Of a stretch of DNA of 64,000 bases, positions 38,053-47,355 are shown piece by piece. Origin of the DNA: Telmatospirillum siberiense (GTDB lineage Bacteria; Pseudomonadota; Alphaproteobacteria; Rhodospirillales; Magnetospirillaceae); assembly GCF_002845745.1 (NCBI RefSeq), contig NZ_PIUM01000003.1:1-64000 (forward strand), written 5' to 3'. The position numbers were made by a program, and so were the translations under genes. Positions within the stretch are counted from its first letter, which is position 1; every line of letters starts with the position of its first letter. The notes under the pieces are model-generated. The model had not been told where the DNA came from, ran no database searches, and saw nothing but the letters and a program-made list of their open reading frames with translations.

Positions 38053-39648
38053 TCATGTCAGGGCCCCTTCCATGGACGTCTCGCCTACCATCTCTTTCAA
38101 CCTGATGAGCGTCGGCAGGATATCACCAAGAGAATCTTGGCCAGGATCTCCCAGCATGAAGTAAAGCCGGCGGAAAAGGCCATAGAGTTCGTCATAAACG
38201 CTTTGCTCGGAGGGGCGAGGAAAGAATGTCCGACACGGCGGCGAGATTCGCGCCTGCGCTTCCTCCAGCGTCGGAAACACCTTCGCCGCCATGAAGGCGA
38301 AAATAGCCGACCCCACGCCCACCACATTCGAGCTGGGCACCAGGACCGGACGCCCCAGGACATCCGCGTAGACTTGGTTGAGCCGATCGTTTTTTTGCGG
38401 AATCCCCCCGGCATTGATGATGCGTTCAATGGAGACACCGTGCTCGCTCATCCGATCGAGTATGATGCGGGTATGGAAGGCCGTGCCTTCAATGGCGGCC
38501 ATCAGATTGTCTTGCGGAGAGCTCAGCAGGTGCCATCCCAGGGTGACACCGCGCAGGTTGGGATTGACCAGGACCGTGCGGTCGCCGTTGTCCCAGGTCA
38601 AGTGCAGCAAACCGCTCTGGCCGGCCCGGTATGAGTCCAGCCCCTGGCAGAGCGTCTTGACATCGGTTCCGGCCCGACGCGCGATAGCGCTGAAAATATC
38701 GCCGACCGCCGAAAGCCCGGCTTCGATGCCGATATGCGACGGATGGACGCTGCCCGGCACGACCCCGCAAACGCCGGGAACCAGATTGGGAGACGCCGTG
38801 ATACCGATGATGCAGGTCGAGGTTCCGATGACGTTGACCATATCGCCGGTTCTGGCACCGACACCGATGGCGTCCCAATGGGCGTCGAAAGCACCGACCG
38901 GAATCGGAATCCCCTCTCTCACCCCCAGCCGCTCCGCCCACTGGGCCGACAAATGCCCCGCCAAATGGTCCGAAGTCACATAGTCGCCTTGGAGCTTTCC
39001 GCGAACCCCCGCCAGCAACGGATCGACCTTGACCAGGAAGTCCTCGGGGGGCAGACCGCCCAACGAGGCGTTCCACAGCCATTTGTGCCCCATGGCACAA
39101 ACGCTGCGCCTCACCTTCCGCGGATCGGTAATGCCGCACAGGGTGGCGGCCACCATGTCGCAATTCTCGAACGCCGATCCCAGCAACTCCCGCTTCCCGG
39201 GATTGTGTCGCAACCAATGGAGAAGTTTCGAGAACCCCCATTCGGCGGAATAGGCATCGCCGCACCACTTGATCGCCTCCAGCCCCTCGCGGTGAGCGGC
39301 CTCGGTGATTTCCGCCGCCTCGGCTTTCGCGCGGTGGTCGCACCAGAGATAATATTCGTTGAGGGGGCGCATCTGTGCGTCCACCGGAATGACCGAGGAA
39401 CCGGTGGTATCAAGAGCGATGGACAACACCTCCTCGCCCGAAACGCCGGTCCGCCGCAACACCGAGCGCGTGGCCGCGGCCAGTGACCGCATCTGATCCT
39501 CGTGCGACTGGGTGGCGTGATCCAAATCGTCGAGCGTGCGGTGCAAGGGATATTCCTCGACCGCCGAATCGAGCAGCCCCCGCTCGCTGTCCACGAGGGA
39601 AACGCGAACGCTCAATGTGCCGAAGTCGACACCGGCAACGATCGCCAT
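38053..39648 (-). CDS. araB: Ribulokinase
   Basis: 531 residues of the FGGY kinase family. N-terminal VAGVDFGTLSVRVSLVDS (phosphate loop), GAFDAHWDAIGVGARTGDMVNVIGTS and the AraB-type INAGGIPQKNDRLNQVYADVLGRPV. It phosphorylates L-ribulose to L-ribulose-5-phosphate. GGAGAA precedes the ATG, 18 bp after the isomerase stop, so the two are one operon. Confidence 0.95.
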   Translation of the reverse strand: MAIVAGVDFGTLSVRVSLVDSERGLLDSAVEEYPLHRTLDDLDHATQSHEDQMRSLAAATRSVLRRTGVSGEEVLSIALDTTGSSVIPVDAQMRPLNEYYLWCDHRAKAEAAEITEAAHREGLEAIKWCGDAYSAEWGFSKLLHWLRHNPGKRELLGSAFENCDMVAATLCGITDPRKVRRSVCAMGHKWLWNASLGGLPPEDFLVKVDPLLAGVRGKLQGDYVTSDHLAGHLSAQWAERLGVREGIPIPVGAFDAHWDAIGVGARTGDMVNVIGTSTCIIGITASPNLVPGVCGVVPGSVHPSHIGIEAGLSAVGDIFSAIARRAGTDVKTLCQGLDSYRAGQSGLLHLTWDNGDRTVLVNPNLRGVTLGWHLLSSPQDNLMAAIEGTAFHTRIILDRMSEHGVSIERIINAGGIPQKNDRLNQVYADVLGRPVLVPSSNVVGVGSAIFAFMAAKVFPTLEEAQARISPPCRTFFPRPSEQSVYDELYGLFRRLYFMLGDPGQDSLGDILPTLIRLKEMVGETSMEGALT

Positions 39649-39666
39649 GGGTTTTCTCCGAACGAC

Positions 39667-41079
39667 TCAGGCATGCCGATAGATGTCCCACCCGAGATAG
39701 CGGGTGGTGGCCTCGTAGACGGCATCCGCGACAGTGGAAAAATTGGCGGCGACATGATGCTCGAATCCCTTCTCGCAAATCATGCGCAACAGCACCTGCA
39801 GGTTGTCGATCTCGACGACACCGGCCCCCCCGAAGGTTTCAAGCGGATCGTCGGTAAACCGCCCCTCTCCGATATAGCCGCGGATTCGCCCCGACAGGTC
39901 GTCCGTACTGAAACGGACGAAGGACATCGCACCCGACCGCACGCGTCCGGAACAGGTTCCATAAGTGTTGTCCCGTCCCACCGTGTCGGCGATGATCGCC
40001 TGATAGTCCATCGTGGCATCCGGCAGGAAATGCTTCGGCAGGTTGCTGCAGTGGAAACAGACGGCCTTGTTCGGGTCGTAGCCGTAATTGTTGTTCCAGT
40101 CGAGAAGAGCACTCGGCGTCTGCGACGCCAGACTGAGCGCGTGCATGCCGATCAAACCACAGATGTCGACCTCGCAGGCGCTCGACATCAATTCGTTGCT
40201 CATCATGCTCATGATCGTACAGGGAACGACGCCGAAGTATTCCTCGATCGACGTCCAGCATTGGACGGCGCTGACCTGGACGTCGACTTCCGCCATCCAT
40301 TGATCGACCACCGCCCCCAGCTTGGCCATCTTCAGCAGGGCCTCCTTCGGCACCCCCTTCGTCGGCACATAATTCTCAATGGCCTGCAATTTCGCTTGAG
40401 CGGCCTCATCCTGATCCTTCATGCGGGTGACGCGCCCCAGGATTTCGGAAAGATCCAGCGTTTCGACGGAAATACCGGAGGCCTCCAGCATCTTTTCGCT
40501 GTAGCGCACCGTATTGAAGGCGGCGGGCCGCGCACCGATGGCGCCGATCCGCAGATTGCGCAATCCATTGACCACCCTGCAGACGGAGCCGAACCAGTCG
40601 AGATCCTTCTTGAACTCGGCCGTATCGGGGGCAACCGTGTGCTGAGTCGTCAAGGAATAGGAGATGCCGTACTGCCGCAGGTTGTTGCAGGCCGACATCT
40701 TGCCGCAGAAACTGTCGCGGCGGGTGTGCTGCCCCATCTGAGAGGGACTGTCTGGCGTGGCCTGAACCAGCACCGGAACGTCGAGCTTGGCCCAACGAAG
40801 AGTATCGGCGATGGGACGTTCCTCGCCGAAATTCGGCAGCGTGACGATCACCCCGTCGATCCGCGCGCTGTTGGCCCGGAACAATTCCGCGCAACGCTTG
40901 GCGTCCTCGTAAGTTTGCACGGCGCCATGCTTGGTCTGTTCGGGACTGAGGACCACGACGTCGAAGCCCGCCCCCTCCAACACCTTGATCATTTCCTCGC
41001 GTCCCGACCGAGCCAAATGGTCAGGAAAGAACCCGCGGCTACCGACGATTACACCCATCGTCATCTTTTTCCTGGACAT
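39667..41079 (-). CDS. FucI-family sugar isomerase, probable L-arabinose isomerase
   Basis: 470 residues, belonging to the short L-fucose isomerase-related family rather than to classical AraA. Visible features: VIVGSRGFFPDHLARSGREEM, GVIVTLPNFGEERPIA, EEYFGVVPCTIMSMMSN, ACEVDICGLIGMHAL (metal-binding Glu/Asp region) and AVCFHCSNLPKHF. GGAGAAGG precedes ATG 41079. It is paired with ribulokinase, and no other isomerase is in the window, so L-arabinose to L-ribulose is the inferred reaction; L-fucose or D-arabinose remain possible. Confidence 0.85.
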   Translation of the reverse strand: MSRKKMTMGVIVGSRGFFPDHLARSGREEMIKVLEGAGFDVVVLSPEQTKHGAVQTYEDAKRCAELFRANSARIDGVIVTLPNFGEERPIADTLRWAKLDVPVLVQATPDSPSQMGQHTRRDSFCGKMSACNNLRQYGISYSLTTQHTVAPDTAEFKKDLDWFGSVCRVVNGLRNLRIGAIGARPAAFNTVRYSEKMLEASGISVETLDLSEILGRVTRMKDQDEAAQAKLQAIENYVPTKGVPKEALLKMAKLGAVVDQWMAEVDVQVSAVQCWTSIEEYFGVVPCTIMSMMSNELMSSACEVDICGLIGMHALSLASQTPSALLDWNNNYGYDPNKAVCFHCSNLPKHFLPDATMDYQAIIADTVGRDNTYGTCSGRVRSGAMSFVRFSTDDLSGRIRGYIGEGRFTDDPLETFGGAGVVEIDNLQVLLRMICEKGFEHHVAANFSTVADAVYEATTRYLGWDIYRHA

Positions 41080-41203
41080 CGCCTTCTCCAACACGAACCA
41101 GCAAACGCAAAAACAAATAACTTCAAATATAAATATCGATTATTTAAAGATAAAAATAGACACTACCAACACATTATCATGTGATGGATGAAAACTTATA
41201 AAA

Positions 41204-41221
41204 TGAGTAAACGTTTTCTCA
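41204..41221. promoter_or_regulatory. LacI-type operator upstream of the isomerase-araB operon
   Basis: TGAGTAAACGTTTTCTCA is an 18-bp palindrome with a single mismatched pair, 125 bp upstream of the isomerase ATG. It has the same core as the sites before araD and ytfR. The surrounding 41080-41316 is AT-rich and otherwise empty. Confidence 0.7.
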
Positions 41222-41316
41222 GATAACGTTACGTATGAAAAACCTCACTGTCAATTTTAAATTGCGTTAACAACCCTGCCGATGACGATATTCATCGGCA
41301 GGGTTTCAATCTATAT

Positions 41317-42276
41317 TTAATAGAGGTCCTTGCGCCGCTCATATTCGGCGCGGGCACTGTCCGGCTCGTAAAGCTTGGTGACCGTCTTGATCCATTTCGG
41401 AGGAACGACACCTTTCGTCTTGAAGGCGATCAGGGCATCGAAGGCCGGCCCAGCCATGTTCGGGGTCAATTCGACGGTGGCGTTGGCTTCCCCCTCGCCC
41501 ATCGCCTTGAAGATGTCCGGAACGCCATCGATCGACACCACCAGGATGTCCTTTCCCGGCTTCAGGCCGGCCTCCTTGATGGCCTGGATACCGCCGATCG
41601 CCATGTCGTCGTTATGGGCATACATGGCGCAGATGTTCTTGTTGCCGCCCTCGGCCTTGATGAAGCTTTCCATCACTTCCTTGCCCTTGGCCCGGGTAAA
41701 GTCTCCCGACTGGGTCCGGACGATCTTCATCTGGGGATGTTCGCCGACGACCTTGTCGAATCCCTTTTTCCGGTCAATAGCCACCGAGGCACCGACGGTC
41801 CCTTGCAGTTCAACGACGTTACACTTGCCATTGGTGGCCTTGGCCAGCCAATCACCGGCCGCCTGCCCTTCGTAAACCGCGTCGGACCGCACGACGGTCA
41901 GATAAAGGGAGTCGTCCTTCACATCGATGCCGCGATCCAGGAGCATCACCGGAATCTTGGCATCTTTCGCTTCTTTGAGGACCGTTTCCCAACCCGTGGC
42001 CACGACCGGAGCAATCAGAATGGCATCCACCCCTTGCGCGATGAACGAGCGAACGGCCTTGATCTGATTTTCCTCTTTCTGCTGCGCATCGGAAATCCGC
42101 AGATCTATGCCGCGTTTGTCGGCCTCGATCTTCGATATCTTGGTTTCCGCGGCACGCCAGCCCGATTCCGAACCGATCTGGGAAAAACCGACGAGCAGTT
42201 TGTCGCCCGCTTGTGCCGAGCCCGCAACGCTCATCGCCGCAATTGCACCGGCGATAAGCACCATAGATAATCTCAT
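41317..42276 (-). CDS. ytfQ: YtfQ-like sugar-binding periplasmic protein
   Basis: 319 residues. Signal peptide (MRLSMVLIAGAIAAMSVAGSAQA), then LLVGFSQIGSESGWRAAET, the YtfQ signature start, and VVATGWETVLKEAKDAKIPV, MYAHNDDMAIGGIQAIKEAG. E. coli YtfQ binds galactofuranose; related systems in other bacteria take arabinose. It is the last gene of ytfR-ytfT-yjfF-galM-ytfQ. Confidence 0.92.
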   Translation of the reverse strand: MRLSMVLIAGAIAAMSVAGSAQAGDKLLVGFSQIGSESGWRAAETKISKIEADKRGIDLRISDAQQKEENQIKAVRSFIAQGVDAILIAPVVATGWETVLKEAKDAKIPVMLLDRGIDVKDDSLYLTVVRSDAVYEGQAAGDWLAKATNGKCNVVELQGTVGASVAIDRKKGFDKVVGEHPQMKIVRTQSGDFTRAKGKEVMESFIKAEGGNKNICAMYAHNDDMAIGGIQAIKEAGLKPGKDILVVSIDGVPDIFKAMGEGEANATVELTPNMAGPAFDALIAFKTKGVVPPKWIKTVTKLYEPDSARAEYERRKDLY

Positions 42277-42363
42277 GCCTTCCTCCCATTATTATAAACA
42301 CAATATTCACAAAAGAAGTAATCACACACACTCACTATATATTTATGATGATTACTTCCTCTA

Positions 42364-43419
42364 TCACTCCGCAAAGAAGTGAAAGTTCATGTTGTGATCG
42401 TACAATGCTCCGGGCGTCAAACGCGCGGAGGGGAAATGCCCAACGTTCGGGGCATTGGGAAAAGTCTGGGTTTCCAGAACGACCGCATCGAAGGGGACAT
42501 AACGCGCCCCGCTCTTGCCGAAGGGACCGTCCAACGGCAGGGCGCCAGAGGCATAGAACTGCACGCCCGGCTGATCGGTTGCAACGTCCAGCCCACGTCC
42601 CGAGGCCGCGTCCGTCAGGCGAATGCGGCGTCGGATCCGACCGGACGGGCCGTTGAGGCACCAATTGTGATCGAATGCCCCGCCAGCCAGCATGTCGAGA
42701 CCTGCGCCGATGGATCTGCCCCCCCGGAAATCGAATGCCGTCCCGCTCACCGGCGCCACCTCGCCGGTGGGAATCAGGTTCTCGTCCACGGGAAGATAAT
42801 GGTCGGCCTCGATGGTCAGGCGGTGATCGCGGATACTTCCTGAAGCATGCCCGCCCAGATTCCAGTAACTGTGATGGACCAGGTTGACCACGCTGGGTTT
42901 GTCGACCGCCGCGGTCATCCGAATTCTCAGGTCTCCGTCATCGCCCAACTGATAGCTCGCCGAGGCGAAGAGAGTACCCGGGTATCCCTGGTCGCCATCC
43001 ATCGAAATCAGCGAAAACAGCACGCGATTGGCGGCTTCGTCGGTGGAGGCACTCCAGATTCGGCGGTCGAATCCAAGACGCCCGCCGTGCAGATGGCTGA
43101 CACCGCCTTCGTTGCGTTCGAGCTGAATGCTTGCCCCGTCCAGCGAAAAGGCGCCGGCGGCAATCCGATTGCTGAACCGCCCGCAGGTGGCACCGAAATA
43201 TGTCTCATGTCGCACATAGCTCGGAAGATCGTCGAACCCCAAAACGATATCGGCCAACCGCCCGTCGCGATCGGGAACGTGCATCTCCGTCAACCGTGCC
43301 CCATAGGCGATCACCTTCGCCTGCATTCCCTTGGCGTTGTCGAGGACGAAGCCGGGGACCGGCAAACCGTTCAATGTTCCAAAAAGAAACGAGCGAATTC
43401 CCATGGTTTTATCTTCCAT
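42364..43419 (-). CDS. galM: Aldose 1-epimerase (galactose mutarotase)
   Basis: 351 residues. GATCGRFSNRIAAGAF, HLHGGRLGFDRRIWSA (catalytic His), VVNLVHHSYWNLGG with the second His, and the catalytic Glu in VLETQTFPNAPN. The frame is open far upstream, but AGGA 5 nt before ATG 43419 fixes the start. It interconverts alpha and beta anomers, which fits an operon importing pentose/galactose furanoses or pyranoses ahead of GalK and the isomerase. Confidence 0.93.
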   Translation of the reverse strand: MEDKTMGIRSFLFGTLNGLPVPGFVLDNAKGMQAKVIAYGARLTEMHVPDRDGRLADIVLGFDDLPSYVRHETYFGATCGRFSNRIAAGAFSLDGASIQLERNEGGVSHLHGGRLGFDRRIWSASTDEAANRVLFSLISMDGDQGYPGTLFASASYQLGDDGDLRIRMTAAVDKPSVVNLVHHSYWNLGGHASGSIRDHRLTIEADHYLPVDENLIPTGEVAPVSGTAFDFRGGRSIGAGLDMLAGGAFDHNWCLNGPSGRIRRRIRLTDAASGRGLDVATDQPGVQFYASGALPLDGPFGKSGARYVPFDAVVLETQTFPNAPNVGHFPSARLTPGALYDHNMNFHFFAE

Positions 43420-43469
43420 GTGTTCCTGATGATTGGGTTTGCGATGCCATGCGCCCTTTCCATGGATGA

Positions 43470-44444
43470 TCAGGCCGGCACCGATGCACTGCCTTTCGAC
43501 GACCACAGGACAAGGAGAAGGCGCTGGAATCCGATGAAAGCGAACAGGAGGGCGCCGACGGCGATCTTGGTCCACCAACTGCTCAACGTCCCATCGAAGG
43601 TAATGAAGGTCTGGATAAGCCCCTGCATCAGAACGCCGATGAAAGTACCGAAGACATATCCGTAGCCGCCGGTCAGCAGGGTCCCCCCGATCACGACGGC
43701 GGCGATGGCGTCCATTTCCGTGCCGGTGGCCGCCAGCGGATAGCCCGCCTGGGTGTAGAGTGAAAAGACTATTCCCGCCAAAGCCGCAAGGAATCCGGAC
43801 AAGGTATAGATCAGGACCATCGTGCGCCCCACCGGCACCCCCATCAGACGGGCCGACGTCAAATTGCCGCCAAGGGCGAAGACATCGGCGCCGAAGCGGG
43901 TACGGTGGGCGAGAATCCCGCCAACTACGAAAACCAGCAACATGACCATGGCGATCAGACTGAGACGCCCGCTCATGACAGGCAGGGAGATATCGTTCAA
44001 CTGGCTGTAGAAGGGATGATCGATCGGCAGTGAATCCGTGGTCAGCAGGAAACTCACGCCACGTGCCAGGAACATGCCGGCCAGGGTGATGATGAAGGCC
44101 GGGATGTCCAGATAATGGATGCACAACCCCATGAGGGCGCCGAAACCCGCCCCCAGGGCCAGAGCGAAGACGAACGCCAGAAGCGGAGGCAAATGCCAAT
44201 GTCCGATGGCGATCGCCAGGAAAACCGTGGTGAAGGCGATCACCGAGCCAACCGAAAGATCGATCCCGCCGGACAGGATGACAAAGGTCATGCCGACCGC
44301 GATGATGCCGAGAAAGGCGTTGTCCGTCAGTAAATTTAACATAACCCTGACTGTTGCAAAGTTATGAAACTGCAGAGAACAGTACAGATATCCAAGAAGA
44401 AAAATGACTGTCGTGGCAAGAAGTGGGAGAAACCGCCTGATCAT
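43470..44444 (-). CDS. yjfF: Sugar ABC transporter permease, YjfF-like
   Basis: 324 residues, highly hydrophobic. RbsC-family motifs: GMTFVILSGGIDLSVGSVIAF, YLDIPAFIITLAGMFLARG and GGNLTSARLMGVPVGRTM. Its ATG overlaps the ytfT stop codon, indicating coupled translation. It probably forms a heterodimeric channel with YtfT. Confidence 0.92.
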   Translation of the reverse strand: MIRRFLPLLATTVIFLLGYLYCSLQFHNFATVRVMLNLLTDNAFLGIIAVGMTFVILSGGIDLSVGSVIAFTTVFLAIAIGHWHLPPLLAFVFALALGAGFGALMGLCIHYLDIPAFIITLAGMFLARGVSFLLTTDSLPIDHPFYSQLNDISLPVMSGRLSLIAMVMLLVFVVGGILAHRTRFGADVFALGGNLTSARLMGVPVGRTMVLIYTLSGFLAALAGIVFSLYTQAGYPLAATGTEMDAIAAVVIGGTLLTGGYGYVFGTFIGVLMQGLIQTFITFDGTLSSWWTKIAVGALLFAFIGFQRLLLVLWSSKGSASVPA

Positions 44445-45460
44445 CGCCCGTCACTCCTGCTCAATAGTTTTTTCAAGGACGGTGACTGGACGAACAAAAT
44501 GGCCAGCACCACCACCGATTTGACGATCAGATTGAATTCCGGCTTGAATCCACTCAACAGAATGCCGGTATTCATCGCCTGTATGATCAAGGCGCCGAGG
44601 ACCGCCATCACCAGCGAAAACCGCCCGCCCAAAAGCGACGTGCCGCCGATCACCACCGCCAGAATGGCGTCGAGTTCCATCCATAATCCGGCATTATTGG
44701 CGTCGGCGCCCTTGATGTCGGCCGCCAGGACCAGTCCGGCGACCGCTGCGCAAAGACCGGACCAGACATAGACCAGGAAGAGGATCATCCGGGTATTGAC
44801 CCCGGCATTGGCACTGGCCCGCCGATTGATGCCGACCGCCTCGATCAACAGGCCGAGCGCGCTCGCCCTGATCAGCAACAGGGTGATCCCCAGCATGGCC
44901 AGAACGATCACCACCGGCATCGGCAGCCCGAACGCGGATCCGCCGGACACGGCCGCCAGCCGCGGATCGACGAAGGTGACGATTCGCCCCTCCGTGATCA
45001 TCTGCGCGATGCCGCGTCCGGCCACCATCAGAATGAGGGTGGCGACGATCGGCTGGATCCGCATCACCGAGACCAGCAAGCCGTTCCATAATCCACAGAT
45101 CACGCCGGCCACCAGCGTCGAGCCGATGACCACCCAGATCGAAAGACCGGAATTGATCAGCACCGCGGCGGTGGAACCGGCGATAGCGATCACGGCGCCG
45201 ACCGACAGATCGATCCCTCCGGTGGCGATCACCAGGGTCATGCCCAGCGAAAGAAGTGTCACCGGCGCACCACGGTTGAGAACGTCGATCACGCTGCCGA
45301 ACAGCCGGCCGTCCTGAAAACGGAGATTGAAGAATTGGGGTGACACCAGCCAATCGACGAGCAGCACCAGCCCAAGCCCGACAAGCTGCGGCAGGTTCCT
45401 CGCGCAGGCGAGCCGTTTGGCCGACACTGGAAAGACGAGCAGATGCGTCATGGACATCAT
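44441..45460 (-). CDS. ytfT: Sugar ABC transporter permease, YtfT-like
   Basis: 339 residues with about 9-10 membrane segments. Motifs GMTLVIATGGIDLSVGAVIAIAG, MRIQPIVATLILMVAGRGIAQMIT and GINRRASANAGVNTR match YtfT. Starts at 45460 or 45451 are possible. It lies between the ATPase and YjfF genes. Confidence 0.92.
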   Translation of the reverse strand: MMSMTHLLVFPVSAKRLACARNLPQLVGLGLVLLVDWLVSPQFFNLRFQDGRLFGSVIDVLNRGAPVTLLSLGMTLVIATGGIDLSVGAVIAIAGSTAAVLINSGLSIWVVIGSTLVAGVICGLWNGLLVSVMRIQPIVATLILMVAGRGIAQMITEGRIVTFVDPRLAAVSGGSAFGLPMPVVIVLAMLGITLLLIRASALGLLIEAVGINRRASANAGVNTRMILFLVYVWSGLCAAVAGLVLAADIKGADANNAGLWMELDAILAVVIGGTSLLGGRFSLVMAVLGALIIQAMNTGILLSGFKPEFNLIVKSVVVLAILFVQSPSLKKLLSRSDGR

Positions 45461-45472
45461 GGGTCCCCCTTC

Positions 45473-47002
45473 TCAAGCGCCGGCCGCGATTGTGGCCATG
45501 ATGCCATCGGCGGTGGCCTCGTCGCCCGTCAGGGTGCCGACCTGACGGCGGTCCCGCATCACCAGGACGCGATGACTGTAGGCGACGATCTCCTCGAGTT
45601 CCGACGAGATCACGAGCATGGCCAGTCCCTCGGCGCACAGACGGTCGATCAGCCGGATGATCTCGGCATGGGCGCCCACGTCGATGCCGCGTGTCGGTTC
45701 ATCCAGGATCAGGAACCGGGGCTCGGTGGCCAGCCAGCGGGCCAGCAGAGCCTTCTGCTGATTCCCGCCCGACAGAAACTGGATCGGCCGGTCGGCGTCC
45801 GGCGTGCGGATGTCGAGCTCGGCGATGAATTTCGCCGCGATTCTCTCCTGTTCGCGGAACGACAGGGGACGCAACCATCCCCGCCGCGCCTGCAGCGCGA
45901 GAATGATGTTTTCCCGCACCGACAATTCCCCGACGATACCGTCATTCTTACGATCCTCGGGGCAATAACCGAAGCCCAGACGGATGGCGTCACGGGGGGA
46001 GCGCAAGCGTACCGGCCGGCCGCCAACCGCGACGGAACCGTTTTCAACCCGCTCTAGTCCGAACAGCAGCCGGGCGGTCTCGGTGCGTCCCGACCCCAAC
46101 AGGCCGGCGACGCCGACGATTTCACCGGCGCTGATCCGCAAATCGAAGGGATGGACATAGCAATGACGGCCGAAATGGTGAAAATCGACGACCGGCACGC
46201 CATCGCCGACCGGCGGACGATGCGACGGCCGGAGTTGCAGAGACGTCATCGCACGCCCCAACATCATCGACACCAGCGCAAGACGTGAAAGCTCGGACGT
46301 CTTTTCCACGCAGACCACGCGGCCATTGCGCAGCACGGTGATGCGATCCGAAACGGCATAGACCTGGTCAAGGAAATGGGTGATGAAAACGATGCCGATA
46401 CCCTTGGCCTTCAACGTGCCCATCACCTGGAACAGAGTGGCCACTTCCTGCTGATCAAGGCTGGCGGTCGGTTCATCGAGAATCAGGACCTTGGCCGAAA
46501 GATCCACCGCCCGGGCGATGGCGATCACCTGCTGGATCGCGACGGAATACGCCCCCAGGGACGCCGCCGGATCGACTGACGCCAATCCATATCCGGCCAG
46601 AATATCCGCCGTCCGTCGACGCATTGCGCGGACATCGACCATTCCCCAGCGGGTCGGTTGGCGGCCCAGAAACAGATTTTCAGCAACCGACAGATTGGGG
46701 AGCAGATTGACTTCCTGGTAGACGGTGCCGATCCGCAACCGTTGCGCATCCGCCACGTCCCGTGGAGCGATATCCACGCCATCGAGACGAATCGTCCCTC
46801 CATCGCGGGGATGAACGCCGGTCAGGATCTTGATCAGTGTCGACTTCCCGGCTCCGTTTTCACCGAGCAGGGCATGCACCTCGCCCGCCCTCAGGGTGAA
46901 GTCCACGTTGTCCAGCGCCAGAACTCCGGGGAAATGCTTCACCAGTCCCCTGACTTCCAGCAGGTTTTCTACCCATTCCGCCTTTCCGGCCATTTTTTCC
47001 AT
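45473..47002 (-). CDS. ytfR: Sugar ABC transporter ATP-binding protein, YtfR-like
   Basis: 509 residues with two ABC domains. First: GENGAGKSTLIKILTG, DEPTASLDQQEV. Second: GLLGSGRTETARLLFG, FLSGGNQQKALLARWLATEP and DEPTRGIDVGAHAEI. It energises the YtfT/YjfF channel. First gene of the operon, divergent from the LacI gene, with the LacI-type operator about 100 bp upstream. Confidence 0.93.
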   Translation of the reverse strand: MEKMAGKAEWVENLLEVRGLVKHFPGVLALDNVDFTLRAGEVHALLGENGAGKSTLIKILTGVHPRDGGTIRLDGVDIAPRDVADAQRLRIGTVYQEVNLLPNLSVAENLFLGRQPTRWGMVDVRAMRRRTADILAGYGLASVDPAASLGAYSVAIQQVIAIARAVDLSAKVLILDEPTASLDQQEVATLFQVMGTLKAKGIGIVFITHFLDQVYAVSDRITVLRNGRVVCVEKTSELSRLALVSMMLGRAMTSLQLRPSHRPPVGDGVPVVDFHHFGRHCYVHPFDLRISAGEIVGVAGLLGSGRTETARLLFGLERVENGSVAVGGRPVRLRSPRDAIRLGFGYCPEDRKNDGIVGELSVRENIILALQARRGWLRPLSFREQERIAAKFIAELDIRTPDADRPIQFLSGGNQQKALLARWLATEPRFLILDEPTRGIDVGAHAEIIRLIDRLCAEGLAMLVISSELEEIVAYSHRVLVMRDRRQVGTLTGDEATADGIMATIAAGA

Positions 47003-47355
47003 CCCAGTGTCCCGTCGGCCGCTTTTTGAATGGCGGCTCTATTCCGGTTCCGTAAGCCCTTCTCCTCTCTCCGCGCCGCCGCATTTCCAGACGGGATTGT
47101 TGGAGAAAACGTTTACTCGAAGAGCTATATTCTAATTGGCCTTGCTTCTCGCCAACACAAAGCCCAGCACGCTCCCGTTATGATTGTGGTTGAATTAAAC
47201 CTAACACGTTAGTCACGGATTGTCAGCGCCCACCTTACGATGTACTCCCAAAGTCGCGCAGGCCGGCGGCTCACCAGCCGGTCTCCTTACAGAAGACAGC
47301 GCCGTCCGGGTTGTGCAGAAAATGTTTCCCCTTTACGATCCCGGAGGCGTCCGCC
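47003..47355. promoter_or_regulatory. Divergent control region between ytfR and lacI-family gene
   Basis: 353 bp containing the operator at 47103-47118 and AT-rich stretches (CTATATTCTAATTGG near 47124; TTGAATTAAACCTAACACG near 47191) that may hold promoters. An open frame starting at 47311 is not needed if the regulator starts at TTG 47356. No other gene is seen. Confidence 0.55.
47103..47118. promoter_or_regulatory. LacI-type operator between ytfR and its regulator
   Basis: GAGAAAACGTTTACTC, with one mismatched pair from a perfect palindrome and identical in the core to the araD and isomerase sites. Being next to the regulator gene, it anchors the motif to that protein. Confidence 0.7.

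Noticed and set aside
39667-41079. Labelling the isomerase as classical AraA
   Set aside because: The sequence features (CFHCSNLPKHF, short 470-residue form) match the L-fucose-isomerase-related family rather than AraA, so only the role, not the name, is inferred.
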